Below are positions 7,765 through 14,585 of a DNA stretch of 27,476 nucleotides, piece by piece; the stretch's first letter is position 1, and every line of letters begins with the position of its first letter. The position numbers and the translations under genes are program-made. The notes beneath the pieces were generated by a model that did not search any database, was not told the origin of the DNA, and saw only the letters and a list, made by a program, of their open reading frames with translations. Source of the stretch: an uncultured Eubacteriales bacterium (GTDB lineage: Bacteria > Bacillota > Clostridia > Oscillospirales > Oscillospiraceae); the NCBI GenBank assembly GCA_900545405.1, contig UQYT01000034.1:1-27476 (forward strand), written 5' to 3'.

Positions 7765-7793
7765 ATTCTATAACATCCGCCCGGAAATTTCAA
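7765..7793 (-). promoter_or_regulatory. gap promoter
   Basis: On the minus strand, TTGAAA (7788-7793) and TAGAAT (7765-7770) are 17 bp apart. The leader (about 50 nt) contains the inverted pair CCGG (7742-7745) / CCGG (7757-7760) around an AT-rich loop. The rest of the 7709-8006 interval holds AT-rich DNA and the divergent promoter described separately. Confidence 0.75.
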
Positions 7794-7914
7794 TACCATA
7801 TTTGCAATATTCTAAACATTCCATACGTTTTGTGCTAAACCTGCCATATTTTTTCGGACGCATAGCCGGGTAACCGGCATATCATATATGAGCGGGGTGC
7901 GGCCGTGAAGAGAA

Positions 7915-7942
7915 ATTCGACATTATTCGACACGGTTCGACT
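7915..7942 (+). promoter_or_regulatory. Tandem Spo0A-type boxes (three direct repeats, 10-bp period)
   Basis: TTCGAC occurs at 7916-7921, 7926-7931 and 7936-7941, exactly one helical turn apart. The first two extend to TTCGACA, the reverse complement of the Spo0A box TGNCGAA with no mismatch. The third is TTCGACT, one mismatch. Tandem boxes with 3 bp between them are the arrangement bound by Spo0A dimers in the B. subtilis abrB promoter. The array ends 7-8 bp before the -35 element of the kinase-like gene, a usual place for an activator. Single copies of the 7-mer also occur by chance in GC-rich coding DNA here (for example in carB). Binding itself is inferred. Confidence 0.6.
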
Positions 7943-7949
7943 GAAATGG

Positions 7950-7978
7950 TTGTATTGGGCGGGGGAATTTGCTATTAT
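7950..7978 (+). promoter_or_regulatory. Promoter of the kinase-like/rqcP operon
   Basis: TTGTAT (7950-7955) and TATTAT (7973-7978) are separated by 17 bp. Transcription would start near 7985, which rules out the upstream GTG at 7905 as the start codon of the gene. The moderate -35 match fits a promoter needing an activator. Confidence 0.65.
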
Positions 7979-8006
7979 GTTTACAACTTCTCACAAGGGG
8001 TCGGAC

Positions 8007-9062
8007 ATGAAGGAACTCACCGAGGGCATGGCCCTGCTTTTTGAATCCGCGCTCGAGCCGGTCATCGGCACGGACGGGGAAAATATAGTCTTTATGAATC
8101 CCGCGGCGGTCTCCGCCTTCGGGGACCACCGCGGTGCGGAGTTTTCCGCGCTGCTGCCGGAGGCCGTGCGCGCTCTCGCGCCGGGCCAGGTGGCGGCAGT
8201 CACGCTCTGCGGCAAGCGCGCGTCGCTGCGCGCGGCCTCGGCCGGGGGGCTGACGGTGTATTTCGCCGCCGTGGAGGCGCCCGCGCCGGCGCTGCCTGAG
8301 CGCGCGGGCTTCCTGCCGGAGCTGCGCAGCCTGCTCAGCGCCCTGAAGCTGGCGGCGGACCGCCTGAGCGAGTCGGCCGAGGCCGCCGGGGACGCCGCGG
8401 GCACGGAGCGCGCCGCCATAGTGCAGCACACCTGCGCCCAGCTCCAGCGCCTGGTGGGCAACGCCTCGCTCGCCGGGGACATCGAAAGCGGCTCGGTCAG
8501 CTTCCGCCCGGAGAACCTGGACCTCGACGAGCTCTGCCGCAGCACGACCTGGACGGCGGAGTTCTTCGCGCGCAGCCGGGGCATAGAGGTGGTCTACTCG
8601 GGTCCCGACGAGCCCGTCTGGATAGGCGCGGACCGCGTGATGATGGAGATACTGCTGCTCAACCTCATCTCCAACAGCCTGCTGCATCTCGGCGAGGGCG
8701 GCAGGCTGGAGGTCAGCCTCACGCGGCGCGGCGGCCGCATCGTCCTCGCGGTGGACGACACGGGCAGCGGCATGACGCAGCAGGAGCTCTCCCGCCTCTT
8801 TACCGGCGGGGCCTCGGGCCAGGGCATGGGGCTCCGGCTCGTGCGCGACATAGCCGAGCTGCACGGCGGCGCCTTCATAATCGAGGGCCGCGAGGGCCGC
8901 GGCGCCTCCGCGCGCGTCATGCTCCAGAGCGACATCCGCCCGGGCAGCGGCATCTTCCGCAGCACCGGCGTCAGCGAGGGCCCCGGCCACATGGGCATAG
9001 TGCTAGTGCAGCTCGCCACCTGGCTCTCGTCTAAGGACTACGACCCCAGACTCTTGGATTAG
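8007..9062 (+). CDS. Orphan histidine-kinase-like protein lacking the H-box histidine
   Basis: This 351-residue soluble protein has three parts. A PAS-like sensor comes first (about 8-90, VIGTDGENIVFMNPAAVSAF). A dimerisation/phosphotransfer-like helical pair follows (about 100-160). A GHKL ATPase domain comes last, with the N box (LNLISNS, N219/N223), the G1 box (VDDTGSGM, 249-256) and the G2 box (GQGMGLRLV, 271-279). Where kinases have F-x-H-E-L-R-T-P-L this protein reads FLPELRSLL, so Pro104 replaces the phospho-acceptor His while E-L-R is kept. No response regulator is adjacent. The start at 8007 has AAGGGG 6 nt upstream and lies after a good promoter. The product may be a pseudokinase or regulator, or may use another residue such as His141. 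It is probably co-transcribed with the following rqcP. Confidence 0.8.
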   Translation: MKELTEGMALLFESALEPVIGTDGENIVFMNPAAVSAFGDHRGAEFSALLPEAVRALAPGQVAAVTLCGKRASLRAASAGGLTVYFAAVEAPAPALPERAGFLPELRSLLSALKLAADRLSESAEAAGDAAGTERAAIVQHTCAQLQRLVGNASLAGDIESGSVSFRPENLDLDELCRSTTWTAEFFARSRGIEVVYSGPDEPVWIGADRVMMEILLLNLISNSLLHLGEGGRLEVSLTRRGGRIVLAVDDTGSGMTQQELSRLFTGGASGQGMGLRLVRDIAELHGGAFIIEGREGRGASARVMLQSDIRPGSGIFRSTGVSEGPGHMGIVLVQLATWLSSKDYDPRLLD

Positions 9063-9073
9063 GAGGCCGAAAT

Positions 9074-9316
9074 ATGCGGCTCGACAAATATTTGAAGGTA
9101 TCCCGGCTCATAAAGCGCCGCACCGTGGCCAACGAGGCCTGCGACGGCGGCCGCGTGAGCCTCAACGGCAAGACGGCCAAGGCCGGCTCCGAGGTCAAGC
9201 CCGGCGACATCATAGAGGTCGCCTTAGGCCAGCGCAGTCTGAAGGTGGAGGTCCTCTCCGTCTCGGAGACCGCCGCCAAGGCCGACGCGCCGGCCATGTA
9301 CAGGGAGCTCGTATAG
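9074..9316 (+). CDS. rqcP: S4-domain RNA-binding protein RqcP (YabO/Hsp15-like)
   Basis: This 80-residue protein is almost entirely an S4 RNA-binding fold. MRLDKYLKVSRLIKRRT at the start, then GRVSLNGKTAKAGSEVKPGD, closely follow B. subtilis RqcP (YabO). RqcP works with RqcH on obstructed 50S subunits, supporting C-terminal alanine tailing of stalled nascent chains. Start and frame are set by AGGAGG (9061-9066), which overlaps the stop codon of the kinase-like gene, so the two are translated from one message. In Bacillus the gene sits near mazG, yabP and divIC. That context is absent here, and pairing with a kinase-like gene is unusual. No terminator is evident after it. Confidence 0.9.
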   Translation: MRLDKYLKVSRLIKRRTVANEACDGGRVSLNGKTAKAGSEVKPGDIIEVALGQRSLKVEVLSVSETAAKADAPAMYRELV

Positions 9317-9377
9317 GTCAAACCAGGACCAAAAGTGTTCGGAAACCATCATATTTGTGAAAAATGGCGCAAAATGC

Positions 9378-9405
9378 TTGCAATTTTTCCGCCCTCTGTT
9401 ATACT
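9378..9405 (+). promoter_or_regulatory. Promoter of the flavodoxin-like gene
   Basis: TTGCAA (9378-9383) and TATACT (9400-9405) are separated by 16 bp. The predicted start of transcription (about 9412) lies downstream of the TTG at 9408, so that codon cannot be the translation start. Confidence 0.7.
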
Positions 9406-9449
9406 AATTGATAGTAGTTTGTCAGACGATATTTGAAAGGGGTAATATG

Positions 9450-9944
9450 ATGATAATAGTCTACAAGTCCAACACAGGCTATACCGAGCAGTACGCAAAA
9501 CTCCTTGGCGACGCGCTGGACATGCCCTCTTACAGTCTCGACAAGGTCCCGAAGTGCCACAAGGGCGGGGAAGTCATCTACCTCGGCTGGCTCTTTGCGG
9601 GCAACATCGTCGGTTACAAGAAGGCGGCGAAGCTCTACAAGGTCCGCTGCGTCTGCGGCGTCGGCATGGGCGCCCCGACCCCCGAGCTCGTGCCCGGCTT
9701 CCGCGCCAAGATGGGCATACCGCAGTCCACGGCGGTGTTCTATCTGCAGGGCGGCTTCGATATCAACCGGCTCAAGGGCCCCATGAAGCTGATAATGAAG
9801 GCCAAGTGCAAGGAGATCGCCGGCCGCCTGAGCGTCCGCGCCGAGCTCAACCCCGCGGAGCAGGCCACCCTCGCCATGACCAAGGGCGCCGTCTCCTGCG
9901 TCAGCCGCGAGAACCTCGCTGAGGTCATCGCCTGGTACAAGTGA
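9450..9944 (+). CDS. Flavodoxin-like protein
   Basis: This roughly 164-residue cytosolic protein begins with a beta strand and FMN-phosphate loop of the flavodoxin type, MIIVYKSNTGYTEQYAKLL, where SNTGYTEQ is the binding-loop position. A second strand EVIYLGWLFAG and a later VGMGAPTP stretch occur where the flavin-contact loops lie. A redox or electron-transfer role is likely, but the partner is unknown. The C-terminal half is less typical and carries several cysteines and lysines, so it may belong to the divergent 'flavodoxin domain' group rather than true flavodoxins. AAAGGGG ends 7 nt before ATG 9450. ATG 9447 is possible but closer. The gene is monocistronic, with its own promoter and a shared terminator. 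Confidence 0.75.
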   Translation: MIIVYKSNTGYTEQYAKLLGDALDMPSYSLDKVPKCHKGGEVIYLGWLFAGNIVGYKKAAKLYKVRCVCGVGMGAPTPELVPGFRAKMGIPQSTAVFYLQGGFDINRLKGPMKLIMKAKCKEIAGRLSVRAELNPAEQATLAMTKGAVSCVSRENLAEVIAWYK

Positions 9945-9962
9945 TCTCTTCAAAGCAAAAAA

Positions 9963-9995
9963 CCGCCGCATCGTGACAGGATGCGGCGGTTTTTT
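9963..9995. terminator. Bidirectional terminator between convergent genes
   Basis: A 9-bp stem CCGCCGCAT / ATGCGGCGG is flanked by A's on the left and T6 on the right (9990-9995), so it can stop transcription from both the flavodoxin-like gene and the minus-strand nucleotidyltransferase. Its T run touches the stop codon of the latter (9995-9997), so on the minus strand it lies immediately after the gene. Confidence 0.88.
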
Positions 9996-11047
9996 CACTT
10001 TTCCCCCTCTTCGGCGCCGGACTCGAGGCGCTGCACCATGTCGCCCAGCGCGTCGGCCAGGCGGCCGGAGAAGTCCTCGTCGTCCGCCGCGGTCTCTATG
10101 CACAGCTCGTCCGCGTCCGGCGCGGGCGAGACGCGCAGCGCGCAGTGGCCGGAGCGGAGCACCACGCCGTCGTCGAGCGCGGCGCCGGCCTCCATCATCG
10201 CCCCGGACACGGCCCGCATGAGCTTTGCGCGGTCCCGGCAGGCCACGCGCCGCTCCGTGCGCGCCCGGCCCTCCAGCGGGCTGCGCTCCGCATGGGCGGC
10301 GGGCGCGGTCTTTTCAAAGGGCGCGTCCGGCAGGCGCAGCGCGCCGTCAAGCGCGTCGAGGCAGCACTGGAAATACGCCCTCGGCGTGCCCACGTCGCAC
10401 CAGTAGCCGGGCATGACCGCGCCGTGTATCTCCTCCCCGGCGTCCATCAGCTTCGGGAAGAGGTCGGAGGCGAAGTCGAAGCTCTCGCCCTCGGGCACCA
10501 GCTCCATCGCGCGCGGCTCTATGATGTAGATGCCGGTGTTCACGAGGTTCGTGACCACCCGCTCCCAGGGCGGCTTCTCGATGAAGCAGCGGACGCTGCC
10601 GTCCGCGTCCGGCACGACAAGGCCGTAGCGCAGCGGGTCCGGGCTCTCGTAGAGTGCCATCGTCACCGCCGCGCCGGAGCGCGTGTGCTCCTCCGCCAGG
10701 CGGCGGAGGTCGAAGTCGCAGGCCGCGTCCCCGCTCAGGACGAGGAAGGGCTCGCTGCCGATGAAGTCCATGCAGTTTTTCACCCCGCCGGCGGTGCCGA
10801 GGGGCTTGTCCTCTATTCTCCAGCTCAGGTGGACGCCGAAGTCCTCCCCGCCGCCGAAATGCGAGAGAATGGGCGCGGGGTTGTAGCCGAGCGTGGCGCA
10901 GATGTCCGTGATCCCGTTTTCGCGCAGAAGCTCGACCGTCCGCTCCATGAGCGGCTTGCCGAGCAGGGGCACCATGGGTTTGGGCAGGTCACCCGTGACG
11001 GCCTTTAAGCGCCGGCCCTCGCCGCCGGCCATGATAACAGCTTTCAT
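9995..11047 (-). CDS. Sugar-phosphate nucleotidyltransferase with a phosphomannomutase-like tail
   Basis: The product is about 350 residues. Residues 1-235 form a nucleotidyltransferase domain that would join a sugar-1-phosphate to an NTP. It has the signature MKAVIMAGGEGRRL, then DLPKPMVPLLGKP, PLGTAGGVKN, the LSGDA metal site and EKP. GYWCDVGTPRAY closes the domain. It resembles mannose-1-phosphate guanylyltransferases. No hexapeptide acyltransferase repeat follows. Instead, after a linker, residues about 275-345 (RAKLMRAV, DDGVVL, VSPAPDADEL) resemble the last domain of phosphomannomutases, which in related bifunctional proteins follows a complete mutase. The mutase core is absent. The start at 11047 fits the conserved N-terminus. 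ATG 11053 is possible, and the only nearby ribosome site is a distant GGAG. The sugar substrate is inferred. Confidence 0.82.
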   Translation of the reverse strand: MKAVIMAGGEGRRLKAVTGDLPKPMVPLLGKPLMERTVELLRENGITDICATLGYNPAPILSHFGGGEDFGVHLSWRIEDKPLGTAGGVKNCMDFIGSEPFLVLSGDAACDFDLRRLAEEHTRSGAAVTMALYESPDPLRYGLVVPDADGSVRCFIEKPPWERVVTNLVNTGIYIIEPRAMELVPEGESFDFASDLFPKLMDAGEEIHGAVMPGYWCDVGTPRAYFQCCLDALDGALRLPDAPFEKTAPAAHAERSPLEGRARTERRVACRDRAKLMRAVSGAMMEAGAALDDGVVLRSGHCALRVSPAPDADELCIETAADDEDFSGRLADALGDMVQRLESGAEEGEK

Positions 11048-11081
11048 GCCCATATTATTTGGAGCGCTCCGAGAAATATTG

Positions 11082-11111
11082 TTGTAAAGATTGACCACAT
11101 TATGCTATAAT
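11082..11111 (+). promoter_or_regulatory. Promoter of the GNAT-gdpP gene train
   Basis: TTGTAA (11082-11087) is separated by 18 bp from an exact TATAAT (11106-11111). It is the only clear promoter before the long plus-strand gene series ending with ftsH. No convincing promoter for the divergent nucleotidyltransferase could be picked out in the same interval. Confidence 0.6.
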
Positions 11112-11143
11112 AACAAACTACGACGAAATTGGAGGGAACGCCC

Positions 11144-12067
11144 GTGGACAGAGACATAGAGGTGTATGAGTGCCTCAGCGACGAGGACCGTGAGCGTTTC
11201 TGGCTGAAGCTGAGGGAATACTTCCGGCGCGACATCTTCCCCGGCGAGGAGAGCTGTTACCACTGCTCGGACGAGTATAAAAACAACATCGAAAACCTGC
11301 GCAGGCGGCGCTTCGACCCGGCACGGTATCTGTTTTTCCGCCGCGGCGGGGAGGAGATCGGCCTTGCGCTGACGGTGGTGTACGCCTCGGAGGACGGAAA
11401 GCAGTTCATACTCGAGTTCTGCGTCTACCCCGAACAGCGCGGCGGCGGCACCGGCACGGACTGCGCCGGGGCGCTACTCGATTGGGGCCGCGAAAACGGC
11501 GCAAAGTTTGCCGAGCTCAACTGCGGCGACGAGCGGCGCGAGCGCTTCTGGTCGCGCCTCGGCTTCGTGCGAAACGGCATCGACGCCCGCGGCGAGCCGC
11601 TGATGCTCCTGCCCCCGCAGGAGGACGCGCCCATGACCGTCGGCCTCGCAAACGGCATCGAGGAGTTCTGGGCGCTGGAGCTGAGCTTTTTCGCGGCCGT
11701 GGGCGAGACGCCGCCGGACAGCATGGGCCGCTCGCGCATGATCGGCGCCATGAGCGCGGGCCGCGTCGCCTTCATAACCGTAAAGCGCCTGAACCGCCCC
11801 ATAGGGCTGTGCTCCGTGAGCCGCTGCTTTTCGAGCTTCACCTGCTGGGACATGGGCGTCCTGGATGATTTCTATATCGAACCGGCTTTCAGAGGCAAGG
11901 GCGCGGCCCGGCTGCTCGTGGAAAAGGCCGCGGAGTACTGCCGCAAGCAGGGCATGCAGAGCCTCGCCGTCACGTGCTCGGACGTGGACCTGGAGCTGTA
12001 CCGGGCGCTGGGCTTCACCACGCGGCTGGGCACGAACCTGACCATGCCGTTGCCCTATGAGAGCTGA
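11144..12067 (+). CDS. Tandem GNAT-fold acetyltransferase
   Basis: This 307-residue cytosolic protein has two GNAT modules, probably transferring acetyl groups from acetyl-CoA to an amine. The first (about 40-155) has the acetyl-CoA loop in YPEQRGGGTGTDCAGALL followed by RFWSRLGF. The second (about 165-305) has IEPAFRGKGAARLLVEKA and then LYRALGFTTR. Both keep the R-G-x-G type loop. The substrate cannot be predicted. The start is GTG at 11144, with GGAGGG 7 nt upstream. The TTG at 11129 overlaps that ribosome site and is rejected. The gene is followed 20 bp later by gdpP, so it heads the operon. Confidence 0.85.
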   Translation: MDRDIEVYECLSDEDRERFWLKLREYFRRDIFPGEESCYHCSDEYKNNIENLRRRRFDPARYLFFRRGGEEIGLALTVVYASEDGKQFILEFCVYPEQRGGGTGTDCAGALLDWGRENGAKFAELNCGDERRERFWSRLGFVRNGIDARGEPLMLLPPQEDAPMTVGLANGIEEFWALELSFFAAVGETPPDSMGRSRMIGAMSAGRVAFITVKRLNRPIGLCSVSRCFSSFTCWDMGVLDDFYIEPAFRGKGAARLLVEKAAEYCRKQGMQSLAVTCSDVDLELYRALGFTTRLGTNLTMPLPYES

Positions 12068-12087
12068 AAAAGGAGGTAAGTGCCGCC

Positions 12088-14088
12088 TTGAACAAGAAAA
12101 TACAAAGGCTCGTTGAGCCAAACATCAGGCTGTACCTTTTCTTCATGGTGGCTTTCGCCGCGGCGTCGCTGCTCTTCGAGCAGTACATCCTCGCGGCTGT
12201 CGAGGGCGGCGTGATACTGTTCCTCGTCATCTGCTCGCTCTTCGTCTCCCGCCGGCGCAGGCGGGAGCTCATGGAGTACATCGAGTCCGTGACCTACGAC
12301 GCGGACACGGCGAAGAACAACACGCTGCTCAATTTCCCGCTGCCCATGGCCGTGTTCTCGCTCAACGACTCGCGCGTCATCTGGGCGAATCAGATATTTT
12401 TCAACATGTGCGGCGTCTCCGGCTCGCGCTTTGAGGCGCGGCTGGATGAGCTGGTGCCCGACTTCACCGGCAAGTGGCTGCTCGAGGGCAAGACCCAGTA
12501 CCCCGGCCTGCTCGCCATGGGCGGCCGCAAGTACCAGATCCACGGCAACATCATCCGCCCCTCCGAGGAGAACGCCGAGCCCGGCCACGGCTACATGGGC
12601 ATAGCCTACTGGGTGGACGTCACGGAGTACGACGACATCCGCATCAAGTATGAGGACTCCCGCCCCGTCATCGCCACCATCGTCATAGACAACTACGACG
12701 AGCTGGTGAAAAACCACCCCGACAGGATAAAGAACGACCTGCGCGACGCCGTGGAGGACGCCATCTCCCAGTGGTGCGACGGCAAGGACGGCTTCCTGCG
12801 CCGCTACGACCGCGACAGGTACGTGTTCATCTTCGAGGAGCACTGGCTGCCCGCCATGAAGGCGGAGAAGTTCACGCTGCTCGAGCAGGTGCACTCCGTC
12901 GTGAGCCCCTCGGGCATCCACGCCACCATCAGCATCGGCGTCGGCCACGACGGCTCCGGCTTTGAGGAGGACTTCCAGTTCAGCTCCCTCGCGACCGAGA
13001 TGGCCCTCTCCCGCGGCGGCGACCAGGCGGTCGTGAAGAACCGCTTCAACTTCGAGTTTTTCGGCGGCCGCGGCAACGAGATCGAGACCCGCACCAAGGT
13101 CAAGAGCCGCGTCATGGCAAACGCCCTGGCCGAGCTCATCGCGGACTCCTCGCGCGTGTTCGTCATGGGCCACAAGTTCGCGGACCTGGACGCCGTGGGC
13201 TCCTCCGTGGCGGTCTGCTGCATCGCGCGCAAAAAGGGCAAGCTCTGCCGCATAGTCATAGACCCCGTGAAGAACAGCGCGCAGCTGCTCATCGACCGGC
13301 TGAAGAACGAGCCGGAGTACAAAAACGCCTTCATAACCGCGCAGGAGGCCATGCTCCAGGCCGACGGACGCAGCCTGCTGGTCGTGGTGGACACGAACCG
13401 CCCGGAGCAGGTGGAGGACAAGAACCTCCTCGACGCCTGCAACCGCGTAGCCGTCATCGACCACCACCGCCGCGCCGCGACCTATATCCAGAACGCGGAC
13501 CTCATGTTCCACGAGCCCTATGCCTCCTCGGTGTGCGAGCTCATGAGCGAGGTGCTGCAGGAGGTCGTGGACACGGAGGACATCCTCCGCTGCGAGGCCG
13601 AGGCCATGCTCTCCGGCATAGTGCTGGACACGAAGAACTTCACCATCCGCACCGGCGAGCGCACCTTTGACGCGGCGGCCTTCCTCCGCAGGGCGGGGGC
13701 CGACACGACGGAGGTCAAAAAGCTGCTGCAAAACGACATGGAGCACACCGTCGCGCGCTACAAGATACTCCAGAGCGCCCAGCTCTACCGCGGCAACATC
13801 GCCGTTGCCGTGCCGCAGACGCCGCAGGACCGCGTGGTCGTGGCCCAGGCGGCGGACGAGCTGCTGAACATCTCGGGCGTGGAGGTCTCCTTCGTCGTCT
13901 GCCCGACGGAGGACGGCGGGGCGAACATCTCGGCCCGCTCCATAGGCGACATGAACGCGCAGATGATAATGGAAAAGCTCGGCGGCGGCGGCAACCGCTC
14001 CGCCGCGGCGGCGCAGCTGCACGACACCAGCCTGCGCGACGCGGTGAACAGCCTCTTCACCGCCATTGACGAATATCTCGACGGCTGA
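12088..14088 (+). CDS. gdpP: Cyclic-di-AMP phosphodiesterase GdpP
   Basis: GdpP hydrolyses the second messenger c-di-AMP, which controls potassium/osmotic balance and cell-wall stress. The 666-residue product has the family order: two N-terminal membrane helices (about 13-55), a PAS-like domain (about 75-165), a degenerate GGDEF domain (about 190-310, RRYDRDRYVFIFEE instead of GGDEF) and a DHH/DHHA1 phosphodiesterase. The metal motifs are intact: GHKFADLDAVGSS (about 360), VVDTNRP, VIDHHRR (about 456) and GIVLDTKNF, with GGGGNRSAAAAQ in DHHA1. The start is TTG, 11 nt after AAGGAGG. An in-frame alternative is not apparent before the first membrane helix. It is followed by rplI and dnaB, the standard Firmicute arrangement. 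Confidence 0.95.
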   Translation: MNKKIQRLVEPNIRLYLFFMVAFAAASLLFEQYILAAVEGGVILFLVICSLFVSRRRRRELMEYIESVTYDADTAKNNTLLNFPLPMAVFSLNDSRVIWANQIFFNMCGVSGSRFEARLDELVPDFTGKWLLEGKTQYPGLLAMGGRKYQIHGNIIRPSEENAEPGHGYMGIAYWVDVTEYDDIRIKYEDSRPVIATIVIDNYDELVKNHPDRIKNDLRDAVEDAISQWCDGKDGFLRRYDRDRYVFIFEEHWLPAMKAEKFTLLEQVHSVVSPSGIHATISIGVGHDGSGFEEDFQFSSLATEMALSRGGDQAVVKNRFNFEFFGGRGNEIETRTKVKSRVMANALAELIADSSRVFVMGHKFADLDAVGSSVAVCCIARKKGKLCRIVIDPVKNSAQLLIDRLKNEPEYKNAFITAQEAMLQADGRSLLVVVDTNRPEQVEDKNLLDACNRVAVIDHHRRAATYIQNADLMFHEPYASSVCELMSEVLQEVVDTEDILRCEAEAMLSGIVLDTKNFTIRTGERTFDAAAFLRRAGADTTEVKKLLQNDMEHTVARYKILQSAQLYRGNIAVAVPQTPQDRVVVAQAADELLNISGVEVSFVVCPTEDGGANISARSIGDMNAQMIMEKLGGGGNRSAAAAQLHDTSLRDAVNSLFTAIDEYLDG

Positions 14089-14117
14089 GCGCCGCCCATC
14101 GAAAGGAAGTAAGGGAC

Positions 14118-14567
14118 ATGAAGGTCATTTTCAACACAGATGTCAGAGGACAGGGCAAGAAGGGCGAGATGAAGGAGGTCTCGGACGGCTACGCGCGCAA
14201 CTACCTGATGCCGCGCGGGCTGGCGAGCCCCGCCACGGCCGACGCCGTGAACGCGCTCAAGCTCAAGGAGAAGGCCAAGGCCGCGCAGATGGCCAAGGAG
14301 AAGGCCGCCGCCGAGGAGAACGCAAAGCGCCTCTCCGGCGTGGTGGTGCAGATCTCCGCGCGCGCGGGCCAGGGCGGCCGCCTCTTCGGCGCCGTCACCA
14401 GCCAGGAGATAGCCGAGGCCCTGCGCGAGCAGCACGGCATCGAGATCGAGAAGAACAAGATTGTCCAGGCCGAGCCCATAAAGCAGTTCGGCAGCTACGA
14501 GGTCAAGGCCAAGCTCGGCTACGAGGTCTCGGGCACGATAAACGTACTGGTAACGGAGAAAAAATAA
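14118..14567 (+). CDS. rplI: 50S ribosomal protein L9
   Basis: L9 binds 23S rRNA at the base of the L1 stalk and helps keep the reading frame. The 149-residue length is standard. The N-terminal domain begins MKVIFNTDVRGQGKKGE and has the conserved GYARNYLMPRGLA, followed by a long lysine/alanine-rich connecting helix (about 40-75). The C-terminal domain contains GRLFGAVTSQEIAEAL. A strong AAAGGAAG site precedes the ATG. It lies 29 bp after gdpP and 18 bp before dnaB, as part of the same transcript. Confidence 0.97.
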   Translation: MKVIFNTDVRGQGKKGEMKEVSDGYARNYLMPRGLASPATADAVNALKLKEKAKAAQMAKEKAAAEENAKRLSGVVVQISARAGQGGRLFGAVTSQEIAEALREQHGIEIEKNKIVQAEPIKQFGSYEVKAKLGYEVSGTINVLVTEKK

Positions 14568-14585
14568 GCTCGGGAGGCCCCGCCG

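Noticed and set aside
7905..8006. Upstream GTG start for the kinase-like gene
   Set aside because: It would place the promoter and the three TTCGAC repeats inside the coding sequence, has no good ribosome site, and the PAS-like domain begins only after the ATG at 8007.
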